Origin: an uncultured Collinsella sp.
Lineage (GTDB): Bacteria; Actinomycetota; Coriobacteriia; Coriobacteriales; Coriobacteriaceae
Direction: 5' to 3'
Assembly: GCA_900764025.1 (NCBI GenBank)
Contig: CAAFMM010000478.1
Span: 1 to 8,539 of the forward strand
DNA length: 8,539 nucleotides
Both the position numbers and the translations under genes were made by a program. The notes beneath the pieces are model-generated. The model had not been told where the DNA came from. It saw nothing but the letters and a program-made list of their open reading frames with translations, and did no database searches. Of this stretch, positions 1-6,182 are shown in pieces; positions within the stretch are counted from its first letter, which is position 1; each line of letters begins with the position of its first letter.

Positions 1-213
1 AAGAAGGGCGTGACATATAAGAACATCTGGTTCAAGTCGGATAGCGAGGCCGGTAAGTTTACGTCAAATTTGTTCTCGTTCCCGACCACTTATGTGATCG
101 ACCAAAAGGGCAATATCGTAGGAGACCCGATCGTTGGCGGCATCACTTCTGCCGAACAGCGCGATGCACTCAACAAGCTTATCGACCAGGCGATTGCGAA
201 TAGCGAGCAGTAG
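1..213 (+). CDS. Thioredoxin-fold protein (TlpA/ResA-like), 3' end only
   Basis: Only the last 70 codons are in the window, read in frame from base 1; the start lies to the left. The visible residues include FPTTYVIDQKGNIVGD, the typical strand-turn-strand of TlpA/ResA/AhpC-TSA proteins. It carries the cis-proline of the active-site groove (FPTT) and the 'D-x-x-G-x-I-V' hairpin. A final helix follows (residues roughly SAEQRDALNKLIDQAI). The catalytic CXXC, and any signal peptide or lipobox, would be upstream and cannot be judged. Proteins of this family reduce or exchange disulfides, usually outside the membrane. The gene ends with TAG at 211-213. An intrinsic terminator lies 80 bases downstream, so it is probably the last gene of its transcript. 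Family assignment is fairly sure; the exact substrate is unknown. Confidence 0.75.
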   Translation, partial: KKGVTYKNIWFKSDSEAGKFTSNLFSFPTTYVIDQKGNIVGDPIVGGITSAEQRDALNKLIDQAIANSEQ

Positions 214-292
214 AAAACGCGTAAAGCATAGCGAGGATCGTGGGCCGCTGTGCGAAGTAGTCCGCTACCTTTCAAGATAAACTCCACCATAT

Positions 293-320
293 AGAGGTCC
301 CGCTCGGGACCTCTTCTTTT
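293..320 (+). terminator. Intrinsic terminator after the thioredoxin-like gene
   Basis: AGAGGTCCCG (293-302) and CGGGACCTCT (305-314) form a perfect 10-bp arm pair around CT. In practice this is a 9-bp stem with a 4-base loop. TCTTTT follows at 315-320. A GC-rich stem plus a short T-run is the standard Rho-independent form. It separates the thioredoxin-like gene from the ABC transporter gene, which should therefore have its own promoter somewhere in 321-450. Confidence 0.85.
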
Positions 321-450
321 GGGTGCCGTCCCGTTCGTTTTTTGGCGTGGTTCACTACATTCCTCACTGGCTCCGGCAAAAAATGGGGATAGAGTAGGAC
401 AAACGCGTCGAATACGAACGGCGGGGGAGAGCGGGCGAGCGTGCCCGCGT

Positions 451-458
451 GGGAGAGG
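451..458 (+). promoter_or_regulatory. Ribosome binding site that sets the ABC transporter start
   Basis: GGGAGAGG lies 9 bases before ATG 468. It supports that start over the in-frame GTG at 441, which has no such site. A small 6-bp dyad, GCGGGC (431-436) with GCCCGC (443-448), sits directly upstream and could form a hairpin next to the site; its role is unknown. No convincing -35/-10 pair was found in 321-450. Confidence 0.6.
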
Positions 459-467
459 TTGCCGTCC

Positions 468-3400
468 ATGTTGGAGCTCAAAGGTATTTGCAAAAGGTAT
501 GTTACGCAGTCGTTTACGCAGGTGGCGCTCGACAGCGTAAGCCTGTCTTTTCGCGATAACGAGTTCGTGGCCATTCTGGGTCCCTCGGGCTCGGGTAAAA
601 CCACGATGCTCAACGTTATCGGTGGGCTCGATCATTTCGATTCCGGCGACCTGCTGATCGACGGCATCTCGACCAAGGACTTTCACGATCGCGATTGGGA
701 TGCTTATCGCAACAACCGCATCGGCTTTGTGTTCCAGAGCTATAACCTCATTCCGCATCAGACCATTTTGGAAAACGTGGAGCTGGCGCTTACGCTCACG
801 GGCGTGGGGCATGCCGAGCGCCGCCAGCGTGCGCGCGAGGCGTTGGAGAAAGTCGGCCTGGGCGAGCACGTTAACAAGCGCCCGAGCCAACTTTCGGGCG
901 GGCAGATGCAGCGTGTGGCCATCGCCCGCGCCCTGATTAATGATCCCGAGATTGTGCTGGCAGACGAGCCGACCGGCGCCTTGGATTCAACGACATCCGT
1001 ACAGGTCATGGACCTGCTCAAGGACGTGGCACGCGACCGCCTGGTCATCATGGTCACGCACAATCCCGAGCTGGCGTACCAATACGCCACGCGCATCGTC
1101 AACCTGGCGGACGGCAAGATCACCGACGATTCCGATTCTTTCGATGTCGCTGACGCCACGCGCCGCGAGGCCAAGCCTACGCGCAAAACCTCGATGAGCT
1201 TTGTGACGGCGCTGGGGCTTTCTGCCCGAAACCTCATGACCAAGAAGGGCCGCACGGCCATGACTGCCTTTGCGGGCTCGATTGGCATTATCGGCATTGC
1301 GGCGATTCTGGCGCTGTCCAATGGCGTGAACAATTACATCAAAAAGGTCGAGGAGGATACGCTCTCGAGTTACCCGCTTACGATCTCCAAGCAGGACTAC
1401 GACCTGTCGTCCATGATGGGCGGGCAGGGGGCCGCGGATGATGAGGCGTCCAACGGCGGGGATTTGTCCGACGGTACCGGTGGCAAAGCTCAGGGAACCG
1501 ATAAGATTCCCGTGGTTACGGCCGTAAAGGACATGTTTGCAAGTGTTAAGTCCAATGACATGACGAGCTTTAAGGCATGGCTTGACGACGGTGGCGACGG
1601 TATTGACAAAGAAGTCAATGCTATCCAGTACGGCTACGGTGTATCGCCGGTTGTCTATCGTGCCGGCAAGGGCGATGAGAAGCCTGTCCGGCTGGTGCCC
1701 AACGCCATGACCGAGGCCATGAGCGGAGGCGCGAGCTCGGCGGCAACGGTGAGCATGGAATCCATGGGAACCTCGGTCTTTAACGAGATGATTGACGACC
1801 AGCGCCTGCTCGACAGCCAGTACGATGTCGTCGCCGGTCATTGGCCCACGTCTGCCAACGAAGCCGTGATGGTGCTTTCGAGCCGCGGTACGGTGGGCGA
1901 CTATACGCTTTACAGCATCGGCGCGCTGGATATCGATGAGCTCAACGACCTGGTTAACAGTGCTATGACAGCCGACGGCAAGATTGAGACGCCCGAGACC
2001 GGCACCGACTTTACCTACGATGATGCGTTGTCCACGACGTTCAAGGTGCTGTCGCCGGCCGATGCCTATCGCAAAAACGAAGAGACCGGCATGTGGACCG
2101 ACATGTCTGACGACGCCGACTTTATGGCTGCCAAGGTTGCCGACGGTATTGACGTGCACATTGTGGGCGTGGTACGACCCAACGAGACGGCCAATGCGAG
2201 TGCATTGTCTCCGGGCATTGCCTATACGCATGCACTGACTCGTCAGCTTATGGAGCGCGCCGCCGATTCGCAGATTGTGCGGGAGCAACTCGCCCACCCC
2301 GAGACGGACGTCTTTACGGGCAAAACCTTCGACGAACTGCAAGGCGAGGCCAAACAAGGCGTGGATCTGGGCAGCATGTTCAGCGTTGACGAGGCGGCGC
2401 TCAAGAGCGCGTTCTCGTTTGATGCGTCTGCACTCTCGGGTGCAGGCGGCGGTATGGACCTGTCGGGTCTTGACTTGTCCGGGTTGGATATTGACCTTTC
2501 GGGTGTTGGGAAGGACATCGACCTTGGCGACATCATGGCCAAAGCGCCGGCCCCAGATTTCTCGGGCATCTTTGACGGTCTGGAACTCACGCCCGAGCAA
2601 ATGCAGCAGGTGGGAACGCTTGCCAACCAACTGTTTGAGGGCTTTTTGCAGTCTGATCAGTTTAGGGCGCTGTCACCCGAAGACCTTAAAGATGCGTCAA
2701 AGCTTGCTGCCGCATTCTCGGCATATCTTGAGAATGATACGGCAGCCCAGCAAATCCTGGCCCAGCTCAAAGCGTTCGGCGGCGATGCCCTGGCCGAGCG
2801 CCTGCAACAGGCGATGACCGACTATGTGCAAAAGCAGCTGGCTCCGTATCTGCAACAGGCTATGGATCAGGTGATGAAGTCGATCAGCGATCAGATTGCG
2901 GCGACGGTGTCAGCTCAGCTCAAGGCAGGCGCAGCAGGGCTCATGGGTCAGATGGCGACGCGGATGTCGTCGAGTTTTGCTAGCCTGGCGAGCGCCATGC
3001 GCGTGGATGCGAGTGCCTTTGCTCATGCCATCCACTTCAACATGGACGCCGAGGACCTGAGCTCGCTCATGATGAGCTATGCGAAGGCGTCGAAGCTCAC
3101 CTACGATAACAATCTGACCACACTGGGCTATGCGGACGAGGCCGGCCCCATCTCGGTCAAGATTTTCCCGCGCGACTTTGAGGCCAAGGAGCGCGTACTC
3201 GATCACATCGATGCGTACAACAAGCAGGTCAAAGCCGCTGGTCACGATGAACAGGCAATCTCGTACACCGACTACATGGGTATCATCATGGGCTCGGTGA
3301 CCGACATCGTGAACACCATCAGCTTGGTGCTCATCGCATTCGTGAGTATCAGCCTGGTGGTGAGCTCCATCATGATCGGCATCATCACGTACATCAGCGT

Positions 3401-3719
3401 GCTGGAGCGCAAGAAGGAGATTGGCATCCTGCGCGCGATCGGCGCGTCGAAGCACAACGTGGCCAACGTGTTTAACGCCGAGACCTTTATTGAGGGGCTT
3501 ATCGCCGGCGTCTTTGCCATTGTCGTTGTGGTGGCCGTGAGCTTTCCGGTTAATGCCTGGGCGCTTGCTGCCAAACAGGTCCCCAATCTGATGAGTCTGC
3601 CCGTGCGGGATGCGCTGGTGCTTATTGCAATTTCGGTGTTACTGACGGTCGTTGCCGGCCTGCTGCCCGCCCGCAGCGCGTCCAGGAAGGATCCCGTGGA
3701 GGCCCTGCGCTCCGAATAA
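468..3719 (+). CDS. Fused ABC transporter, ATPase plus MacB/FtsX-type permease
   Basis: The protein has 1083 residues from ATG 468. Residues 1-225 are a complete ABC ATPase: Walker A GPSGSGKTT (38-46), Q-loop Q90, signature LSGGQMQR (142-149), Walker B with catalytic glutamate ADEP (165-168), D-loop ALD and H-loop H198. A first membrane helix follows at about 264-286, then a long extracytoplasmic domain (about 290-940). Three C-terminal helices lie at about 951-973, 1008-1030 and 1049-1067. The FtsX-type coupling motif ERKKEIGILRAIGAS follows the second helix. This is the type VII (MacB/LolCDE/FtsEX) architecture, which uses ATP to move its outer domain rather than pump through a channel. Such proteins export peptides, lipids or antibiotics, or signal to wall enzymes. 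E. coli MacB has about 650 residues, so the outer domain here is much enlarged. It contains acidic Leu-Ser-Gly repeats (664-688) and a long Gln/Ala-rich, probably helical stretch (about 720-860). No partner gene lies next to it, and the substrate cannot be inferred. Confidence 0.9.
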   Translation: MLELKGICKRYVTQSFTQVALDSVSLSFRDNEFVAILGPSGSGKTTMLNVIGGLDHFDSGDLLIDGISTKDFHDRDWDAYRNNRIGFVFQSYNLIPHQTILENVELALTLTGVGHAERRQRAREALEKVGLGEHVNKRPSQLSGGQMQRVAIARALINDPEIVLADEPTGALDSTTSVQVMDLLKDVARDRLVIMVTHNPELAYQYATRIVNLADGKITDDSDSFDVADATRREAKPTRKTSMSFVTALGLSARNLMTKKGRTAMTAFAGSIGIIGIAAILALSNGVNNYIKKVEEDTLSSYPLTISKQDYDLSSMMGGQGAADDEASNGGDLSDGTGGKAQGTDKIPVVTAVKDMFASVKSNDMTSFKAWLDDGGDGIDKEVNAIQYGYGVSPVVYRAGKGDEKPVRLVPNAMTEAMSGGASSAATVSMESMGTSVFNEMIDDQRLLDSQYDVVAGHWPTSANEAVMVLSSRGTVGDYTLYSIGALDIDELNDLVNSAMTADGKIETPETGTDFTYDDALSTTFKVLSPADAYRKNEETGMWTDMSDDADFMAAKVADGIDVHIVGVVRPNETANASALSPGIAYTHALTRQLMERAADSQIVREQLAHPETDVFTGKTFDELQGEAKQGVDLGSMFSVDEAALKSAFSFDASALSGAGGGMDLSGLDLSGLDIDLSGVGKDIDLGDIMAKAPAPDFSGIFDGLELTPEQMQQVGTLANQLFEGFLQSDQFRALSPEDLKDASKLAAAFSAYLENDTAAQQILAQLKAFGGDALAERLQQAMTDYVQKQLAPYLQQAMDQVMKSISDQIAATVSAQLKAGAAGLMGQMATRMSSSFASLASAMRVDASAFAHAIHFNMDAEDLSSLMMSYAKASKLTYDNNLTTLGYADEAGPISVKIFPRDFEAKERVLDHIDAYNKQVKAAGHDEQAISYTDYMGIIMGSVTDIVNTISLVLIAFVSISLVVSSIMIGIITYISVLERKKEIGILRAIGASKHNVANVFNAETFIEGLIAGVFAIVVVVAVSFPVNAWALAAKQVPNLMSLPVRDALVLIAISVLLTVVAGLLPARSASRKDPVEALRSE

Positions 3720-3749
3720 TGTGACAAGGGACGGTCCCTTTGTCACATT
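3718..3749. repeat. Short GGGACGGTCCC hairpin repeat, copy 1
   Basis: The left arm AATGTGACAAGGGAC (3718-3732) pairs with GTCCCTTTGTCACATT (3734-3749) around a single G, with one extra T in the right arm. It begins inside the stop codon of the transporter gene. No T-run follows, so termination is possible but not of the canonical type. A second copy lies at 5009-5040. Hairpins of this kind are dispersed in related genomes as far as I know; I cannot count them here. Confidence 0.85.
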
Positions 3750-3767
3750 GAGCGGCTTGCAAAATCG

Positions 3768-3948
3768 AGGTCTAATACTTTTCCCGAGAAGTGAACGAGT
3801 AAAAACGGACCCCCGAAGCATCGACACTTTTAGGGATGCAATTTCCTGCGGTTTTGTCAGCCAAATCCTGCGGTTTTGACGTCTGAAAATGTCGATGCTT
3901 CGGGGATTCAAAAACGGTCGTTCACTTCTCGGGAAAAGTATTAGACCT
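3768..3948. repeat. 181-bp near-palindrome, copy A
   Basis: The outer arms (3768-3798 and 3918-3948) are 31-base perfect inverted repeats starting AGGTCTAATACTTTTCCCG. A 12-base unpaired pair of segments follows. The inner arms CCCCGAAGCATCGACA (3811-3826) and its complement (3890-3905) also match exactly. The asymmetric centre holds two direct repeats of TCCTGCGGTTTTG (3844-3856 and 3866-3878). It has no coding potential. It aligns end to end with the reverse complement of 4742-4923. The best description is a non-coding, MITE- or REP-like extragenic palindrome. It could also act as a bidirectional transcription stop for the transporter and for the minus-strand gene that ends at 3994. Confidence 0.9.
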
Positions 3949-3993
3949 TGAGATATAGACGGCGTTTGCGAGCGGAAATCAGAACGCAAGCTC

Positions 3994-4189
3994 CTAGCTC
4001 TTCTTTGCAGAGAGCATGAGCCTAATCTCCGGACGGGTGTACTCGTCGAACTCTTCCTCGGGCTCGGTGCCAAAGGCGTAGCACGACTTGATAGATTCGT
4101 TCTCCGTCTTGATGCTGATTTCTTCATATAGGGACCCGGCTAAAAATGCCTGTTTAAATTCATCCGACAGGCTGCGTGGCGTCAGGAGA
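3994..4189 (-). pseudogene. Out-of-frame C-terminal coding remnant of the small membrane protein
   Basis: On the minus strand, from about 4189 to a TAG at 3994-3996, one frame reads as good protein: LLTPRSLSDEFKQAFL, then an acidic tail with FGTEPEEEFDEYTRPEIRL and a basic end (SAKKS). Codon choice is GC-ending like real genes here. This frame has no ATG/GTG/TTG start before codon 42 of the tail, so it cannot be a normal separate gene. It is offset by one base from the membrane-protein gene directly upstream (4160-4516). Removing one base from the GGG run (CCC at 4190-4192 on the plus strand) would join the two into an uninterrupted protein of about 173 residues. I infer a frameshift; a sequencing error or programmed shift would look the same. 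Confidence 0.55.
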
Positions 4190-4516
4190 CCCGGCGACTT
4201 CCGCGGAACGGTCCTTATTGGTCTGGGCTACCGCAGGCCTGCTCTGCAGCTCCTTCCACTGTTTGCCCTGCATTCCAAAGCGCGGCGCAAGAGCGCAATA
4301 GCAAAAGATGGCGAGTTCGATTGCGGTGAGTGCGATAGCGGTATATATGCCTGCGGGTTGGAATTCCTTTTGGTGGAACGCGATGTCGTTGATCATTTGG
4401 AGCGGCAACATCAACAGGCATGCTACGAACGATATGACGAGTGCGGTCGCTGCGATCTTGGGGTGCGTGCAGTACCGCTGGATGCGTTTCTTTTCTTGTT
4501 CGGTGAGCTGCTGCAT
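4160..4516 (-). CDS. Small two-helix membrane protein, probably frameshifted
   Basis: Unrecognised protein of 118 residues in its own frame. A charged N-terminus (MQQLTEQEKKRIQRYC) precedes two hydrophobic segments: TALVISFVACLLMLPLQMI (about 25-43) and an IYTAIALTAIELAIFCYCAL stretch (about 56-75). A hydrophilic tail ends in DATQPVG. ATG 4516 is preceded by GAGG at a 5-base spacing. ATG 4534 (adding MRIEAP) has GGAG at a 4-base spacing and is an alternative. The reading frame stops at 4160, but the next frame continues with protein-like sequence to 3994, so the intact gene was probably longer. It lies between two inverted palindromes (3768-3948 and 4742-4923). No function can be assigned; two helices plus a soluble tail would fit a small membrane accessory protein. 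Confidence 0.55.
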   Translation of the reverse strand: MQQLTEQEKKRIQRYCTHPKIAATALVISFVACLLMLPLQMINDIAFHQKEFQPAGIYTAIALTAIELAIFCYCALAPRFGMQGKQWKELQSRPAVAQTNKDRSAEVAGSPDATQPVG

Positions 4517-4577
4517 GGGGGCCTCGATCCTCATCGTTCTCCACCGGTGATACACGCATGTCCATGAGGATAAATGA

Positions 4578-4769
4578 GTGGAGGGTGTCTGTTGTTCAGA
4601 CATGGCGGTCAACAGCGTGGTGTTGGCGGTCGTCGTGATCATGAACGTCGTTTTTGGAGCATGGAGCCGCTGTCATAGGGCGAATGACGCGCAGGAGGCT
4701 TTCGTGGGACAGCCTCTCGCTGTTTGTGAGCGCCAGCAAATCGAAGGTGAATGGTTTTACGAGAAGTGA
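4578..4769 (+). CDS. Possible small single-helix membrane protein
   Basis: GTG 4578 opens a 63-residue frame with GAGGA 7 bases upstream. It has one hydrophobic segment (NSVVLAVVVIMNVVFGAW, about residues 12-29) with GC-ending codons, then a polar tail. The last ten codons run into the left arm of palindrome B, and the stop is inside the repeat. It would be divergent from the membrane-protein gene with only 61 bases between starts (4516 and 4578), leaving little room for two promoters. I do not recognise the sequence. It may equally be a chance frame or a remnant; no other gene explains 4535-4741. Confidence 0.22.
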   Translation: MEGVCCSDMAVNSVVLAVVVIMNVVFGAWSRCHRANDAQEAFVGQPLAVCERQQIEGEWFYEK

Positions 4770-4923
4770 GCGACCTATTCTGGACCCCTGAAGCATTCGC
4801 ACTTTTGGATGCAAAAACCGCAGGTTTTGAACGACAAAACCGCAGGAAATGGCTCTCCAAAAGTGTCGATGCTTCGGGGATCCGATTTCACTCGTTCACT
4901 TCGCGGAAAAGCATTCACCTTCG
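4742..4923. repeat. 182-bp near-palindrome, copy B (inverted relative to A)
   Basis: The outer arms CGAAGGTGAATG (4742-4753) and CATTCACCTTCG (4912-4923) pair exactly. Further in, GAGAAGTGAGCGA pairs imperfectly with TCGTTCACTTCGC, and ACTTTTGG (4801-4808) pairs with CCAAAAGT (4857-4864). Two CCGCAGG units in the centre (4818-4824 and 4840-4846) are the complement of the CCTGCGG pair of copy A, showing that B is in the opposite orientation. The tip sequences differ from copy A but still pair within B. No coding potential was seen apart from the possible end of a small frame at 4769. Confidence 0.85.
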
Positions 4924-4976
4924 TTGCGTGAGGCGACGGATGGAAGGGTGATTATCGTCAAGTAGCTACCTCTTCC

Positions 4977-5006
4977 TTGTGAATCATCTGAAGCACAAGG
5001 CATAAT
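4977..5006 (+). promoter_or_regulatory. Predicted promoter of the dihydrouridine synthase gene
   Basis: TTGTGA (4977-4982) as -35 and CATAAT (5001-5006, five of six consensus bases) as -10 are 18 bases apart. Transcription would start near 5013, inside the short hairpin repeat, 40 bases before the ATG. A 7-bp inverted repeat, CCTTGTG (4975-4981) with CACAAGG (4994-5000), fills the space between the boxes and could be a repressor site. The assignment rests only on similarity to the housekeeping sigma consensus. Confidence 0.45.
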
Positions 5007-5008
5007 GC

Positions 5009-5040
5009 ATGTGACAAAGGGACGGTCCCTTTGCCGCATT
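5009..5040. repeat. Short GGGACGGTCCC hairpin repeat, copy 2
   Basis: ATGTGACAAAGGGAC (5009-5023) pairs with GTCCCTTTGCCGCAT (5025-5039) with one mismatch and one G-U pair. The core is identical to copy 1 at 3718-3749, with the same central G. It ends 13 bases before ATG 5054. If the predicted promoter is right, it makes up most of the 5' leader of the mRNA and could protect the end or affect translation. Confidence 0.8.
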
Positions 5041-5053
5041 GATCTGAGAGTAG

Positions 5054-6013
5054 ATGTTGATGATTCTATCGTTGGCCCCTATGGAGGGGATTACCGGGCA
5101 TGTGTTCCGTCGCGTGCATGCGGAGTGCTTCGGTGCGCTCGATTGCTATTACACGCCGTTTTTGCCGCCGCCGCGGGTGGGAAACCGCTTTGGCGGCAAG
5201 GCGTTTAAGGAGATCGATCCTGCCAATAACCAGGGGCTCAACGTAGTGCCTCAGCTGATGTCCAAGAACGCAGACGAGTTTGTGTGGGCGGCACAGGTGC
5301 TCGCCGACATGGGCTACCGCGAGGTCAATCTCAACTTGGGTTGCCCCTCGGGAACAGTTGTCGCCAAGGGCAAGGGCTCGGGTTTCTTGCGTAATCTCGA
5401 CGAGCTCGAGGTATTCTTGAGTGACGTGTGCGAGCGATCGCCGTTGCCGGTGTCGGTCAAGACCAGGCTGGGTCTGGAGAGCGATGACGAGTATGAGCGC
5501 GTGCTCGACCTTTACTGTCGCATGCCGCTGGCAGAGCTGATCGTGCATCCGCGCGTACAGAAGGATCGCTATACGGGCTCGCCGCGCAAGGAGTTTTATG
5601 GCGAGACGTTGAAGCGGGCACCGTTTCCCGTGGCATACAACGGCGATATTTTTGATCTTGAGGATATGGATGCGCTGGTGGAGGCCTATCCCGGCACGCG
5701 CCATGTAATGCTGGGACGCGGCCTGCTCGCGAACCCCGCGCTGGCTCGCATGGTTAAGGGCGGCCCTGTTGCCACGGCAGCCGAGCTGCAGCGCTTCCAC
5801 GACACGCTGTTTGCAGCCTATGCGGACGAAATTGGCGGCAATGCGGTCTTTCGCATGAAGGAGTGGTGGTTCTACGCCAAATGCGCCTTCGCCGACCCCG
5901 CTACCGTTCACAAGCTCGTACGTAAGACCAAAAAGGTCGACGAATACCGCGCCGCCGTCGAGCGCGTCTTTCGCGAGCAGCCACTTGCGCCTATAGCCCG
6001 TTTCCACGACTAG
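5054..6013 (+). CDS. tRNA-dihydrouridine synthase family protein
   Basis: A flavoenzyme of 319 residues that reduces uridine to dihydrouridine in tRNA using FMN and NAD(P)H. The TIM-barrel motifs are all present: LAPMEGIT (7-14), the first flavin-binding strand; NLGCPSG (94-100) with catalytic Cys97; VKTRLG (135-140) with the FMN-contacting lysine K136; VHPRVQKDRYTG (164-175) with H165; YNGDI (195-199); and GRGLLANP (221-228), the phosphate-binding end. Length is normal for the family. The C-terminal helical domain (about 240-319) should bind the tRNA. The assignment to Dus is firm, but DusA/B/C cannot be chosen from this. ATG 5054 follows GAG at a 5-base spacing; ATG 5060, giving MILSLAPMEG, is an equally natural start. 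The gene stands alone on this strand, preceded by its own predicted promoter and followed by hairpins. Its TAG stop is part of a small palindrome, CGACTAGTTAGTCG. Confidence 0.92.
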   Translation: MLMILSLAPMEGITGHVFRRVHAECFGALDCYYTPFLPPPRVGNRFGGKAFKEIDPANNQGLNVVPQLMSKNADEFVWAAQVLADMGYREVNLNLGCPSGTVVAKGKGSGFLRNLDELEVFLSDVCERSPLPVSVKTRLGLESDDEYERVLDLYCRMPLAELIVHPRVQKDRYTGSPRKEFYGETLKRAPFPVAYNGDIFDLEDMDALVEAYPGTRHVMLGRGLLANPALARMVKGGPVATAAELQRFHDTLFAAYADEIGGNAVFRMKEWWFYAKCAFADPATVHKLVRKTKKVDEYRAAVERVFREQPLAPIARFHD

Positions 6014-6014
6014 T

Positions 6015-6070
6015 TAGTCGTCGGGGACGTTCTTTAACGACTAGTCATTTAAGAACGTCCCCGCTGACTA
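6015..6070. repeat. GGGGACGTTCTT hairpin repeat at the dus 3' end
   Basis: TAGTCGTCGGGGACGTTCTT (6015-6034) and AAGAACGTCCCCGCTGACTA (6051-6070) pair over 18 of 20 positions around a 16-base loop. The loop repeats ACGACTAGT (6037-6045), which also occurs across the dus stop codon (6006-6014), so two alternative pairings exist for the TAGTCG segment. No T-run follows on the plus strand. It may stop or protect the dus transcript. Confidence 0.8.
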
Positions 6071-6075
6071 CCTGC

Positions 6076-6138
6076 AAAAAAGCTGTACGCCAGCATCCAA
6101 AGATGTCGAAAAATGTCGACTTTGGATGCTGGCGTACA
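6076..6138 (-). terminator. Terminator for the glutaredoxin transcript
   Basis: TGTACGCCAGCATCCAAAG (6084-6102) and its exact complement (6120-6138) make a 19-bp perfect stem around a 17-base loop that holds two ATGTCGA units. Read on the minus strand, the stem is followed after GC by six T (A-run 6076-6081 on the plus strand), the standard intrinsic terminator form. It lies 44 bases past the glutaredoxin stop. It may slow plus-strand transcripts from dus too, but only TGTTT follows on that side. The GGATGC and TGTCGA words are shared with the large palindromes. Confidence 0.75.
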
Positions 6139-6182
6139 TGTTTGGCCGTATGGGTTGGGGTGGGCCGGTTGCAACGCGCATA

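Noticed and set aside
321..450. Possible promoter TAGAGT (390-395) for the ABC transporter
   Set aside because: No acceptable -35 box at 16-18 bases; the match is too weak to report as a feature.
90..890. Open frame of 266 codons on the minus strand
   Set aside because: It crosses a clear terminator and the start of the transporter ATPase, with no protein-like motif.
987..2630. Long open frame (547 codons) on the minus strand
   Set aside because: It lies fully opposite the ABC transporter gene, is rich in His/Arg as expected from an antisense reading of GC-rich codons, and has no recognisable motif.
3844..3878. CCTGCGGTTTTG direct repeats as a CRISPR-like array
   Set aside because: Only two 13-base units 9 bases apart, inside a palindrome; no spacer structure or cas genes.
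3639..4127. Open frame of 162 codons on the minus strand
   Set aside because: It runs through palindrome A and reads as Ser/Arg-rich low-complexity sequence. A different minus-strand frame in 3994-4189 looks like real protein.
5066..6007. Open frame of 313 codons on the minus strand
   Set aside because: It mirrors the dus gene, whose motifs are unmistakable, and has no domain of its own.
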